This document shows, one piece after another, positions 25,900 to 33,961 of a stretch of 51,510 nt of DNA. Origin of the DNA: CAYVCG01 sp964449985 (GTDB taxonomy: Bacteria; Bacillota; Clostridia; Lachnospirales; WRAX01); NCBI GenBank assembly GCA_964449985.1, contig CAYVCG010000006.1, positions 1 through 51,510 on the forward strand, written 5' to 3'. The translations under genes were made by a program, and so were the position numbers. The notes beneath the pieces are model-generated. The model was not told the DNA's origin. It was given only the letters and a program-made list of their open reading frames with translations, and made no database searches. Positions within the stretch are counted from its first letter, which is position 1. The number at the start of each line of letters is the position of its first letter.

Positions 25900-25928
25900 T
25901 TGCAAATAACTTGGCTTTAATCTAAAAT
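25900..25928 (+). promoter_or_regulatory. Promoter of the SLH protein gene
   Basis: TTGCAA (25900-25905) and TAAAAT (25923-25928) lie 17 bases apart. The start codon is about 95 bases downstream, leaving a moderate leader with a GC-rich stretch (CCGC..GGCGG) before the GGAGG site. Confidence 0.6.
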
Positions 25929-26022
25929 AATATGTGAAATTGCCGATTATAGCCGATTTTATACATACACCAGCCGCTTTAGGCGGGCGGTTGCTACATG
26001 ATAATTTTTAGGAGGTTTTCTT

Positions 26023-28044
26023 ATGAGATTTTATAAAAGCCTTGCTTTTAAAACCATTGCCATTACGGCGGTTTTTGTTATGAGCTTTTCCACCGTTACA
26101 TATGCTATGACTTTTAAAGACGTTCCATCATCCCATTGGGCATACAAAGCCGTTGATGCGGTTTCCAACAAAGGCATCATGGTTGGTGATTTGAGCGCAA
26201 ACTTCAAGCCTGATGACTTGATAGACAAATTTGAGACGTCTAAGATTTTGGCTAAAATGGCCGGATATAAATACACAGACGCCTCGGCAGACGAACAGCA
26301 GTTTTATAACCGCTGTTACGACAACCATATAGGGTATATCAATCAATACGTCAGCAAATTTAAGAAATGGAACTCCAACTATAATAAGGAGATAGCATTC
26401 CTTCTTGAAAAGAAGATAATAACAAATGACGATTTAAATCAATTCGTTATTATTGTTAATGACAATGAGGAGCGCCTGCGTGCGCTTTCCCGCGAGGAAG
26501 CCTGCATGTTCCTTATAAAAGTTATGGGAAAAACAAACGAGGCCAATGCAAACACCCCCTCGAATTTGTTCAAGGACGATGCATCCATAACAAAGGCATA
26601 CCGCCCATATGTTTATTATTCTCGCAGCATTGGTATAGTTGGCGGCGATACAAGCAACAACTTTAACCCTAAAAACGCAGCAACCAGAGCGGCTATGGCT
26701 GTTATGATAAATTCTGCCCTCAACATAATGAACCCAACGCCATCAACTCCTAATCCTGCTCCTGTACCATCTGTTCCTGTGCCAAACCCAAGCACGAACC
26801 CGAGCAACAATAACTCTCAAAACTCTGCTACTGCTATAACGACCGTTCAAGGCACAATAGCAAAATTATATGCAGCTGCAAAGGCAATCCAAGTTTCATC
26901 TTCTGATGCTAATTATGACAAGAAGATTTATATGGTTGGCTCAAAAACCACTGTAACTATAGATGGTTCACCAAAATCATTTACGGATCTTAAAGAAGGC
27001 ATGAATTTTGTCGGCGTTTTCTCTGGAAGCGAGCTTATATCCGTTTCAGCAACGAGCGGTACTACAACGCCTACTACCCCAACACAACCAACGCCTCCGT
27101 TAACTTCAGCCCAAACGTTTACTATCGAGGGAACGGTTTCTGCTACAAAATCTGATGATAATGGTTCATACATAGATATCGAAACAAGAACGATAAACCC
27201 GCGGGGCGAGATAAGCTCTATAATAACGACATATACTCTTGATAAAAACGCTGTAATTAAGCGTGGTTCATCTGCCGCTGCGTTTACCACAATAGTTGTC
27301 GGTGATATTGCAACGCTAAAGGTTTCTGGAAATACGATTTATGAAATAGAGCTTATTGAAAAGGATGTTAATATCTCAGGAACGCTTACAGGAAAAAGGA
27401 TTGATGAAAAAACAGGAACACCTATTTTGACAGTTACTGATTCAACCGGCAAAAAACGTGATTTCCGTATTGTTGTTTCATCGGATGTTTCCAGAAAAAC
27501 TTACGGCAAAACTACGTGGGACGAACTCCGGGTTGGTGATAAAGTTGACGTTAAGGCAGAATACGACGTTATTAAGGTTATTTATGGCATTGGAACTCTA
27601 TCCACCGTTGATGTTTGGGTAAAAGATATTTATATCTCAGCCACATTCTCACGCATAACCGCAGTTGACGCTGATAACAAGGAAAAGGTTTATCCGCTTA
27701 TTAACGGCTCTGTAGACCCATATTCCATCCGCGTTGGCAGCAAAGTCAGATTGAATTTAGATAGCCAAGAGGTTGAATCATTCAGCGTTCTTTCTGATAA
27801 CAAAGCGAACACTGCTACCGGCGTTATAACAAGTATCACTAGGTCTACCATCACTGTTAAAGATACTTCTTTGGCATACCCGCCTGCTAAGGATATTAAA
27901 TACGATTCTTCAACTGTTGTTATTGATTCCACGAACGGCAGAACAGTTTCCACAAGCACCCTTGATACTGATATGACGATTTTTGTTGTTTTTGAAGATT
28001 CCTCATCAAACTTTGCAAAAACGATTACTATATTAAGCCACTAA
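26023..28044 (+). CDS. S-layer homology (SLH) domain protein with repeated beta domains
   Basis: This is a 673-residue secreted protein. The signal peptide (about 1-28) ends TVTYA, just before the first SLH repeat (MTFKDVPSSHWAYKAVDAVS, then GDLSANFKPDD). A second, worn SLH region and a third one (YRPYVYYSRSIGIVGGDTSN to AATRAAMAVMINSAL, up to about 235) follow. Next comes a Pro/Thr/Asn-rich linker (about 237-268). Then there are several repeats of about 70-90 residues of the type G-T-I/V...V.G...L.VGD.V.V, similar to DUF5666-like beta domains. SLH repeats bind pyruvylated secondary wall polymers, so this is a wall-anchored surface protein. The ATG follows GGAGG. The ligand of the beta repeats is unknown. 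Confidence 0.88.
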   Translation: MRFYKSLAFKTIAITAVFVMSFSTVTYAMTFKDVPSSHWAYKAVDAVSNKGIMVGDLSANFKPDDLIDKFETSKILAKMAGYKYTDASADEQQFYNRCYDNHIGYINQYVSKFKKWNSNYNKEIAFLLEKKIITNDDLNQFVIIVNDNEERLRALSREEACMFLIKVMGKTNEANANTPSNLFKDDASITKAYRPYVYYSRSIGIVGGDTSNNFNPKNAATRAAMAVMINSALNIMNPTPSTPNPAPVPSVPVPNPSTNPSNNNSQNSATAITTVQGTIAKLYAAAKAIQVSSSDANYDKKIYMVGSKTTVTIDGSPKSFTDLKEGMNFVGVFSGSELISVSATSGTTTPTTPTQPTPPLTSAQTFTIEGTVSATKSDDNGSYIDIETRTINPRGEISSIITTYTLDKNAVIKRGSSAAAFTTIVVGDIATLKVSGNTIYEIELIEKDVNISGTLTGKRIDEKTGTPILTVTDSTGKKRDFRIVVSSDVSRKTYGKTTWDELRVGDKVDVKAEYDVIKVIYGIGTLSTVDVWVKDIYISATFSRITAVDADNKEKVYPLINGSVDPYSIRVGSKVRLNLDSQEVESFSVLSDNKANTATGVITSITRSTITVKDTSLAYPPAKDIKYDSSTVVIDSTNGRTVSTSTLDTDMTIFVVFEDSSSNFAKTITILSH

Positions 28045-28098
28045 GCTAAGCTAAGCATCATAAGCTTTTTCGTATGCAAAACAAAAGGGTGAAATACA

Positions 28099-29364
28099 AT
28101 GTCCTATGAAAAAAAAGATTCCATGCGAAAAAAACATTCCGAAGCTACACGCCACAATACCCGGCGTGTAACTTCTACGCAAAAAACAGGGCGCGCATCT
28201 TCCAAACCAAGCAGGCGCGGTTCGCCAGCAAATACACCCAAAAGGCGCCGGAAAACAGAACGAAAACTGCCGGCATTTCTAGAAGTTATTCTAGCTTTCT
28301 TTGTTATTATAAGAGACGGAATATGCAGCTTTATTGACAACTTTTGGATGGACAAGCCCAAAAACCGCACATCCCTCCGCAGGGAAAGAATAAAGCGATC
28401 TCTAAGGGGAAACTACATACTGTTAATTATATTTGGTTTCTTTTCGCTGGCATTGATAAGCTATGGCTTGACATGGTTTTTTACGAATAAAAATGCTGTT
28501 TCCGTTTTTATGAATTCAGAAGAAGTCGGCATCATTTCTGAAACGAATCTAACGGAAGATGATATCAAAAATCAGGCTATCGCCAAGCTTAAAAGTGAGC
28601 TAGGCGAAAATGCGATTATAGAAGTTTATGACACTATAACGATTAAGCCTGTTCATGCAGCTAAGGAAGAAATCGTGTCGTACGATGCCCTTTTGAAGGA
28701 TATTTATACTAATTTTAATTATAAGGTTCAGGCGTATTCCATTGACGTTGACGGCATATCATTGGTTGTCCTCAAGAGTCTTACAGAAGCAAACGAAGTG
28801 CTTGATGAAATAAAACAAGGCTATTATCAAAATAATATAGAAATAACATCGGCTACATTCGTTGAAAAAGTGGAACCAAACCCCGTCTTTGTAAGCAGTG
28901 ACCAAATATCGTCAAAGGACGATGCATTTAAGGCGCTGACAAAAACAACAGACACCCAGATTTTATACAAAGCGGTAAAAGGCGATAGCTATAACAAAAT
29001 TGCAACCGTCAACAACATAACAATGGCCGATATACAGCGCCTTAACCCCGGCATTGATATGACTGCTCCGCTGCAAATTGGTCAAGAACTGGCACTAAGC
29101 GTTGCAAAACCTGTGCTTTCCGTTCGAACAGTCCAACCTATCAAATATCAGGATATCGCCCCGAAAAAGACTCTAACTCAAGAAAACCCCGATAAACCGG
29201 TTTCATTCAAGAAGGTTATCCAGCAGGGTAAAGACGGTCAAAGGGAAATTTGCGAAAACATTATTCGTATAAACGGCTTTGAAGAGCCGGAAAGAGAATT
29301 CGTATCTGAAAAGATTATTACAGATCCCGTTACAGAAATTATAGAAGTGGGGACAAAGAAATAA
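28099..29364 (+). CDS. Membrane protein with LysM and G5 domains
   Basis: The product is 421 residues. A very basic, Ser/Arg/Lys-rich cytoplasmic tail (about 1-57) is followed by an amphipathic hydrophobic stretch (about 58-80) and a membrane helix (about 103-126). The extracytoplasmic part has a region of unknown fold (130-290), a LysM domain (about 296-340, YKAVKGDSYNKIATVNNITM) and a C-terminal G5 domain (about 345-420, ending ITDPVTEIIEVGTKK). Related clostridial proteins usually continue into an M23 peptidase after G5; this one stops at the end of G5. It is probably a wall-binding protein without its own catalytic domain. The start is set by AAAAGGGTG upstream of ATG 28099. Confidence 0.8.
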   Translation: MSYEKKDSMRKKHSEATRHNTRRVTSTQKTGRASSKPSRRGSPANTPKRRRKTERKLPAFLEVILAFFVIIRDGICSFIDNFWMDKPKNRTSLRRERIKRSLRGNYILLIIFGFFSLALISYGLTWFFTNKNAVSVFMNSEEVGIISETNLTEDDIKNQAIAKLKSELGENAIIEVYDTITIKPVHAAKEEIVSYDALLKDIYTNFNYKVQAYSIDVDGISLVVLKSLTEANEVLDEIKQGYYQNNIEITSATFVEKVEPNPVFVSSDQISSKDDAFKALTKTTDTQILYKAVKGDSYNKIATVNNITMADIQRLNPGIDMTAPLQIGQELALSVAKPVLSVRTVQPIKYQDIAPKKTLTQENPDKPVSFKKVIQQGKDGQREICENIIRINGFEEPEREFVSEKIITDPVTEIIEVGTKK

Positions 29365-29400
29365 GGATTAAAAAAGCCTTTTACAGGGGGCATAATTTAA

Positions 29401-29874
29401 ATGGAAATCAAAACAGTCGGCATAAAAGCAGAAAAGTGGAATGTTGATGCCTTTACCTATACCAACGGAAGCTATTACTTTCATTGCTGGTATGAACTTC
29501 CTTATAGAAAAAGCTTTGCCGGCTGGAATCTCGTTACGCTTCTTTTTGGATTCCAATGGCTTATATATAGGCGTTTGTATAAAGAAGCATGGATATACTT
29601 TGGTATAAGGTTTTTTATCAAAATTCTGCCCCTTCCTTATATGGTTTCTTGCACACTGCTTTTTGCCCTAATGTGGTCGTTGCCTATAATCGCGAATGCT
29701 TTGTATCGGATTAGATTTTTTAAGGCTCTTTCCCAGACAGAGTATATGGATGATGATGAAAGGGATATTTTTCTGGAAAAAAAAGGTGGTACAGATCCTG
29801 CCACCCTTTTTGTTGTTATAGCCATCATCGTTCTATTATCAAGGATTCTACCACCCTTTTTGCTATTATTCTAG
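29401..29874 (+). CDS. Small multi-pass membrane protein (DUF2628-like)
   Basis: The product is 157 residues. A polar N-terminus (about 1-35) is followed by three or four hydrophobic segments. YRKSFAGWNLVTLLFGFQWL, then IYRRLYKEAWIYFGIRFFIK resembles DUF2628, in which an aromatic-rich FxxxWxxYRKxY element precedes membrane helices. The function is unknown. The ATG at 29401 has AGGGGG ten bases upstream. It follows the LysM-G5 gene by 36 bases on the same strand and converges on spoIIP. Confidence 0.6.
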   Translation: MEIKTVGIKAEKWNVDAFTYTNGSYYFHCWYELPYRKSFAGWNLVTLLFGFQWLIYRRLYKEAWIYFGIRFFIKILPLPYMVSCTLLFALMWSLPIIANALYRIRFFKALSQTEYMDDDERDIFLEKKGGTDPATLFVVIAIIVLLSRILPPFLLLF

Positions 29875-29917
29875 AGATAATAGCTATCCCTGTTTTATTA
29901 GCACGTCTTAATATCGG

Positions 29918-30928
29918 CTAACCATTTTGAAGCGCTTTAACGAGAATCTCTGCAAGGGGCTTCATTGCGTTTTTAGCCTCCTGAACAGTATTTGTATTTG
30001 CTCCCACTTCTACAAGCAATGATTTCGGCAGCATATGCAAGCTATAGCGATATGGCTTTATGTATAAATGCCTTGTGAACCCGGGATACAGTTCGTTTGC
30101 CGTTAGATGCATTTTTAGGCTAAACGCCAGATTCTCGGTTAGAAAAGGGTTTGGCAAATCTACCGCTTTTCCTCCGTTGCCGTCATTTTCGGATATTATG
30201 CCGTTAAAAAACATGATTCTAGCGGTGTCTTGCCCATCAATTTCGGTTACAAGGCGCACGTCATCCTTTACACCGTCTCTATGCAAATCAATGGCTATTT
30301 CAATCGACGGGTATTGCTCCAATATAGCTCGAACAGACGGCTCCATACGCTCATAGCTGTTTCCGCGCTCCATCCTATCATCAACAACGTCATATTGCCC
30401 CTGATCATGAACAACCCCAATGCCATAATTCTTTGCCAAAATATCAGCCAAAACATTTCCAACGCCAACAATCGTGTCGGTTTGCTCTCCTTTTCTTGAA
30501 TCTATAAACTCCTCTTGAGAATGGGTATGAAAGATCAAAATCTTGGGGTCTTTTGTTAGTTGTGTTTTAATATCCACATTTAGCAAACGGTCAATATCCA
30601 AAAGTTCTTCATCCGCATATGCTGTTTCATCAATCGTATATAAAAACCTTTTTATATCAGCAAAGTTTTTTAGCTTGTCAATGTTAGAAAAAGTTGGCAA
30701 GAACCCCGGTTTTAGCTCGTCATCCAAACTTTCCGGCGTTATATACGTATTTCGGCGTGTGTATAAATCTTCGTCGGCATTAGTTTGAATTCTTCCGAAA
30801 ACTGAGCTTAAATATGCCAAGCCTGTATCAACGTTTATCCAGCCTTTTTTATATGCAAACCCGGCGGCTATCATAGAAATTATAACGATCCAGGCTATTA
30901 GTGCGTACTTTTTTTGCTTATTAAACAT
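29918..30928 (-). CDS. spoIIP: Stage II sporulation protein P (peptidoglycan amidase/endopeptidase)
   Basis: SpoIIP degrades peptidoglycan with SpoIID during septal thinning and engulfment of the forespore. The 336-residue product has an N-terminal membrane anchor (about 8-28, ALIAWIVIISMIAAGFAY) and the SpoIIP domain (about 125-333). That domain includes the zinc-ligand motifs LIFHTHSQEEF and IAIDLHRDGVKDD and the late LLVEVGANTNT block. The length is typical. The ATG at 30928 has TGGAGG at good spacing. It stands alone on the minus strand. I could not fit a convincing sigma-E promoter upstream by eye. Confidence 0.95.
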   Translation of the reverse strand: MFNKQKKYALIAWIVIISMIAAGFAYKKGWINVDTGLAYLSSVFGRIQTNADEDLYTRRNTYITPESLDDELKPGFLPTFSNIDKLKNFADIKRFLYTIDETAYADEELLDIDRLLNVDIKTQLTKDPKILIFHTHSQEEFIDSRKGEQTDTIVGVGNVLADILAKNYGIGVVHDQGQYDVVDDRMERGNSYERMEPSVRAILEQYPSIEIAIDLHRDGVKDDVRLVTEIDGQDTARIMFFNGIISENDGNGGKAVDLPNPFLTENLAFSLKMHLTANELYPGFTRHLYIKPYRYSLHMLPKSLLVEVGANTNTVQEAKNAMKPLAEILVKALQNG

Positions 30929-31013
30929 TTTGTTCCTCCATAGTATATATATTGAAACTACAATCCGCCTTAAAAATATTTTCCAAGGTCTTTATGCAAA
31001 TCCATTTTCATGG

Positions 31014-31172
31014 TAACATATACGTTATATATGTTAGATTGTTGGCAAATATTAAAATTTCCAATGGACGGGCAATGGCCGCCCCAAAAAAACCGGAATT
31101 TACGTGGGGGCTCGCATTGTGCGTCCACATCACTCATTGATGTCCTCTGCCTAACATATACGTTATATATGT
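31014..31172. repeat. MITE-like palindromic element B with 21-bp flanking direct repeats
   Basis: Two perfect 21-base direct repeats (31014-31034 and 31152-31172; core CATATACGTTATATATG) bound a 117-bp element. Its inverted arms are TGGACGGGCAATGGCCGCCCC (31065-31085, given here as one arm) and its imperfect partner at 31106-31127. The left flank GTTGGCAAA...AATTTCCAATGGACGG matches GTCGACAAA...AATTTCTGATGGACGG of element A. It fills most of the 340-base space between spoIIP and the MscS gene. The rest of that space is AT-rich, with no gene. Confidence 0.7.
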
Positions 31173-31268
31173 ATAATTTATTACAAATTGAAATGCTTTA
31201 TGAAAAAACCGTTTAGCAACGGCTAAATAATATCAAAAAATTTTAATTAAAATAAGGGGAGTGAAAAT

Positions 31269-31838
31269 ATGAACATTTTTTCACCAGAGGGTTTAGCTTT
31301 GCTTTTGGAACGCCTTTTGCTTGCTGCTATTGTCACTGTGCTTGGGCTTGTTGCTCTGCGTTTGTCAAAACTTGCAATAAAACGCTGGGCGCGCCGCTTT
31401 ACGCACAAAAAAATCCATACAATAACATCAATGTTTCTAAGCCTCTGCAAATATTCTATATTCTTTATTGTCATATTCACTGTTTTAAGCATCTTCGGCG
31501 TTGGCGGTAATGCTATCATACTTGCAATAACCGGTATCGGAAGCGTTGCCATCGGTTTTGCATCCCAGGGTTTTGTTAAAGACGTTATGACCGGCACAAG
31601 CATCTTGCTGACGGATCAGTTCAACGTTGGCGATATAATAAGCATTGGGCCTGCATATACGGGTAAGGTTATCTCCTTGGGGCTTTTCTCAACGCGCATT
31701 ATGGCTCAAAATGGGGATATGTTTATCATCCCAAATAGCGAGATAAGGATCATAACAAAAATATACATAGATGAAACCAACAAGCATCTATATGCGTTTA
31801 AAAACACACATGAGAGTATAGAGGATAAAACCAAATAG
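31269..31838 (+). CDS. Short MscS-family mechanosensitive channel protein
   Basis: The product is 189 residues. Membrane helices lie near 8-32 and 58-90. The pore-lining TM3 region is rich in Gly and Ala (GVGGNAIILAITGIGSVAIG, then FASQGFVKDVMTG), and the start of the beta domain (DQFNVGDIISIGPAYTGKVI) is present. The frame ends soon after FIIPNSEI, so the C-terminal alpha/beta cage of standard MscS proteins (about 280 residues) is missing. Only about 20 bases separate the stop from the next terminator, so no frameshifted remainder is present. It may be a minimal channel or a truncated, non-functional one. The ATG has AGGGGAG upstream. Confidence 0.85.
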   Translation: MNIFSPEGLALLLERLLLAAIVTVLGLVALRLSKLAIKRWARRFTHKKIHTITSMFLSLCKYSIFFIVIFTVLSIFGVGGNAIILAITGIGSVAIGFASQGFVKDVMTGTSILLTDQFNVGDIISIGPAYTGKVISLGLFSTRIMAQNGDMFIIPNSEIRIITKIYIDETNKHLYAFKNTHESIEDKTK

Positions 31839-31861
31839 ACAGCGGCAAAACTGAAAAGGGC

Positions 31862-31902
31862 AAAAAAAACCCTTTGCGGCAACCCATTTTGCCGCAAAGG
31901 GT
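31862..31902 (-). terminator. Terminator of the cold-shock gene
   Basis: A perfect 14-bp stem pairs 31869-31882 with 31889-31902 around a 6-base loop. On the minus strand it is followed by a run of T (31862-31869). The plus strand has no T-run, so it chiefly serves csp. Confidence 0.88.
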
Positions 31903-31965
31903 ATCAAGTCTGCTTATAAAACCATATATATTACTAACGCCTAGGCGTTAATTAAGACATTGGGA

Positions 31966-32166
31966 TTATATACGTGCAACGTTTGAAGCTTGTGGGCCTT
32001 TTGCGCCGTTAACAATTTCAAACTCAACCTCTTGGCCTTCTTCAAGCGTTTTGTAACCGTCTGAATTAATCGCTGAGAAGTGAACAAAAACATCATCTTC
32101 TCCTTGGACTGAAATAAAGCCGAAGCCTTTTTCTGCGTTGAACCATTTAACTGTACCTTTTTTCAT
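31966..32166 (-). CDS. Cold-shock protein (CspA family)
   Basis: This is a 66-residue single OB-fold RNA chaperone. The two RNA-binding motifs are KGFGFI (RNP1) and VFVHF (RNP2), in the order MKKGTVKWFNAEKGFGFISV then DVFVHFSAI. Length and sequence are normal for the family. It melts RNA secondary structure during cold or growth transitions. The ATG has AGGAGG ten bases upstream. It has its own promoter (32222-32250) and terminator (31862-31902), with a leader of about 48 bases. Confidence 0.97.
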   Translation of the reverse strand: MKKGTVKWFNAEKGFGFISVQGEDDVFVHFSAINSDGYKTLEEGQEVEFEIVNGAKGPQASNVARI

Positions 32167-32221
32167 TTCAAAAAATCCTCCTAAATTGTTAAAAAAATTT
32201 CTACTACACTACTACTTTTAA

Positions 32222-32250
32222 ACAATAGCATACTTTTATAAATATGTCAA
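32222..32250 (-). promoter_or_regulatory. Promoter of the cold-shock gene
   Basis: A consensus TTGACA (32250-32245) and TATTGT (32227-32222) are separated by 17 bases on the minus strand. The start codon follows about 56 bases after the -10 hexamer. Confidence 0.8.
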
Positions 32251-32387
32251 CACGTAATAGGAATTTTTCAGCAATAATTATAAAAACGCAAAAAGCCTCC
32301 CCTAAAATAAATTTAGACAAAGCTTATCACGTATTTTAAATATATTTAATTATCAAAAACAATTTAGGGTCATGCCTGAAACGAAAC

Positions 32388-32415
32388 AAAAGGCCACTAC
32401 ACACAGAAGCCTTTT
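32388..32415 (-). terminator. Likely terminator of rpsT
   Basis: AAAAGGC (32388-32394) pairs with GCCTTTT (32409-32415). On the minus strand the stem is followed by an interrupted T tract. It begins nine bases after the rpsT stop. Confidence 0.6.
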
Positions 32416-32423
32416 TAAGAAAT

Positions 32424-32690
32424 TTATGCGCCGATTTTGTTAACCAGCCTAGAAAGCCTTGACTTTTTCCTTGAAGAATTGTTTTTATGGAAGACACCTT
32501 TGCTCGTTGCCTTATCAATCGTTCTAACAGCACTGATCAAAGCAGCCTTAGCAAGCTCTTGATCGCCAGCAGTTGCTGCGGCAATGACCTTCTTTACAGC
32601 GGTCTTTGTTTGAGTCTTAATTATTTTATTTCTTAAAGTCTTTTTTGCAGTAACCTTAATTCTTTTCTTTGCGGACTTAATGTTTGCCAA
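32424..32690 (-). CDS. rpsT: Small ribosomal subunit protein bS20
   Basis: This 88-residue, Lys-rich helical protein binds 16S rRNA. The start (LANIKSAKKRIKVTAKKTLR) and the C-terminal HKNNSSRKKSRLSRLVNKI are typical of S20. The start codon is TTG at 32690-32688, eight bases after GGAGGTG. An ATG 13 codons upstream would add residues absent from the family. It has its own promoter upstream and a terminator downstream, and it is divergent from gpr. Confidence 0.96.
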   Translation of the reverse strand: MANIKSAKKRIKVTAKKTLRNKIIKTQTKTAVKKVIAAATAGDQELAKAALISAVRTIDKATSKGVFHKNNSSRKKSRLSRLVNKIGA

Positions 32691-32756
32691 TGTATTTTCA
32701 CCTCCAAAGCAACGTAAATTATCGCCCAATCTAATTTTGGGCTAATCAGCAAGACT

Positions 32757-32785
32757 ATTTTATATGATATTTTAAAATTAGTCAA
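32757..32785 (-). promoter_or_regulatory. Promoter of rpsT
   Basis: TTGACT (32785-32780) and TAAAAT (32762-32757) are separated by 17 bases on the minus strand, about 65 bases upstream of the TTG start. The -35 end lies one base from the putative gpr promoter. Confidence 0.75.
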
Positions 32786-32786
32786 T

Positions 32787-32815
32787 GTATATATGCAAAA
32801 AATAAGGAAAAAATA
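32787..32815 (+). promoter_or_regulatory. Candidate forespore (sigma-F/sigma-G type) promoter of gpr
   Basis: GTATA (32787-32791) and GGAAAAAATA (32806-32815), 14 bases apart, resemble the forespore consensus GYATA with GGnnAnAnT. The spacing is at the short end of what is expected. The gpr gene of Bacillus is read by sigma-F and sigma-G, which makes the match meaningful. No vegetative promoter is visible here. Confidence 0.5.
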
Positions 32816-32847
32816 TTACTAAATTTCAAAAAAAGCTGGAGGAAGCC

Positions 32848-33879
32848 ATGAAAAACAACGATTTTGCTAGTAATGGAAATGAATGGAAGCTGTCTATAAC
32901 TACTGATTTGGCCATTGAAGCGGCCGAAATGCTTTCGAAAGACGGCGCCGAAGAAGCCCAAGGCGAGATAGACGGCGTTGATATAGATATTGACGAGGAT
33001 ACGGAAAATAACATAAAAACTACATGGATTCGTATTTTAGACGAAAACGGAAAACGCCAAATGGGCAAGCCAATAGGAAACTATGTCACTGTTGAATGTG
33101 CTTCTCTCAAAGAAAATGATGTCGAGACTCACGAAGAAATTATAAAGATATTATCCAAGCAGCTTGTGAAACTGCGTAATATTTCCCGGGAATCGGTCAT
33201 ACTTGTGGTCGGTCTTGGAAACTGGAACGTTACGCCGGATTCTCTTGGGCCAAAAGTCGTTTCAAAGATATTAGTCACAAGACATATAATGGGCGCTATA
33301 CCGACCGACCTTGAATATTCCGTTCGCCCCGTCAGCGCAATATCTCCGGGGGTTATGGGCATAACAGGCATAGAAACCGCAGATATTATTAAAGGCATTG
33401 TAGATAATATCAAGCCAGAACTTGTAATTGCTATAGATGCGCTTGCAGCAAGACATTCCAACAGAATAAACGCAACAATTCAAATGTCTGACACCGGCAT
33501 TAACCCCGGGGCAGGCATGGGAAACAACCGTATGGCGCTTAATGAAGAAACGCTCGGTGTTCCTGTCATAGCAATCGGCGTCCCGACTGTCGTGGATGCA
33601 GCAACACTTGTTAATGATTCACTGGATATGATGCTTGAATCCATGATTGAACAACTGCCTGAAGGTTCACCATTTTATAGTATGCTTAATAATTTGGAGT
33701 CTGAGGAAAAATATTCGCTTATTCGCAGTATACTTGATCCATACACAGGCAATATGTTTGTGACACCGAAGGAAGTTGATGCGGTTATGGAACGCCTCTC
33801 CAATATAATAGCAAATTCTATTAATATAGCAGTACACCCGGGCATTACTAAAGATGATATAAACAGGTATTTATACTAG
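32848..33879 (+). CDS. gpr: Germination protease (spore endopeptidase GPR)
   Basis: GPR degrades small acid-soluble spore proteins (SASPs) at germination. It is made as a zymogen in the forespore. The 343-residue product has the N-terminal ITTDLAIEAAEML segment near the expected propeptide cleavage region, GLGNWNVTPDSLGPKVVSKI (about 123-142) and ELVIAIDALAARHSNRI (about 191-207). The Asp residues in DSLGP and AIDA match those proposed to be catalytic in the family. NPGAGMGNNR and the GVPTVVDAATLV block complete the A25 family signature. The ATG at 32848 has GGAGG five bases upstream. A forespore-type promoter lies just upstream. Confidence 0.97.
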   Translation: MKNNDFASNGNEWKLSITTDLAIEAAEMLSKDGAEEAQGEIDGVDIDIDEDTENNIKTTWIRILDENGKRQMGKPIGNYVTVECASLKENDVETHEEIIKILSKQLVKLRNISRESVILVVGLGNWNVTPDSLGPKVVSKILVTRHIMGAIPTDLEYSVRPVSAISPGVMGITGIETADIIKGIVDNIKPELVIAIDALAARHSNRINATIQMSDTGINPGAGMGNNRMALNEETLGVPVIAIGVPTVVDAATLVNDSLDMMLESMIEQLPEGSPFYSMLNNLESEEKYSLIRSILDPYTGNMFVTPKEVDAVMERLSNIIANSINIAVHPGITKDDINRYLY

Positions 33880-33909
33880 CCAGAGCATGAAAAATGGTGT
33901 AGAATATTT

Positions 33910-33936
33910 ATGATTCGGGGCATATCCCCGAATCAT
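33910..33936 (+). other. Perfect hairpin between gpr and the RluA-type gene
   Basis: ATGATTCGGGG (33910-33920) pairs exactly with CCCCGAATCAT (33926-33936) around a 5-base loop. No T-run follows, so it is not a standard terminator. It may stabilise or process the gpr transcript, or weakly pause transcription. Confidence 0.5.
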
Positions 33937-33961
33937 AACACCACTTTGGAGGTTTTAATAC

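Noticed and set aside
28045..28070. TAAGC repeats after the SLH gene as a terminator
   Set aside because: They form only a 5-bp stem and are more likely chance repetition.
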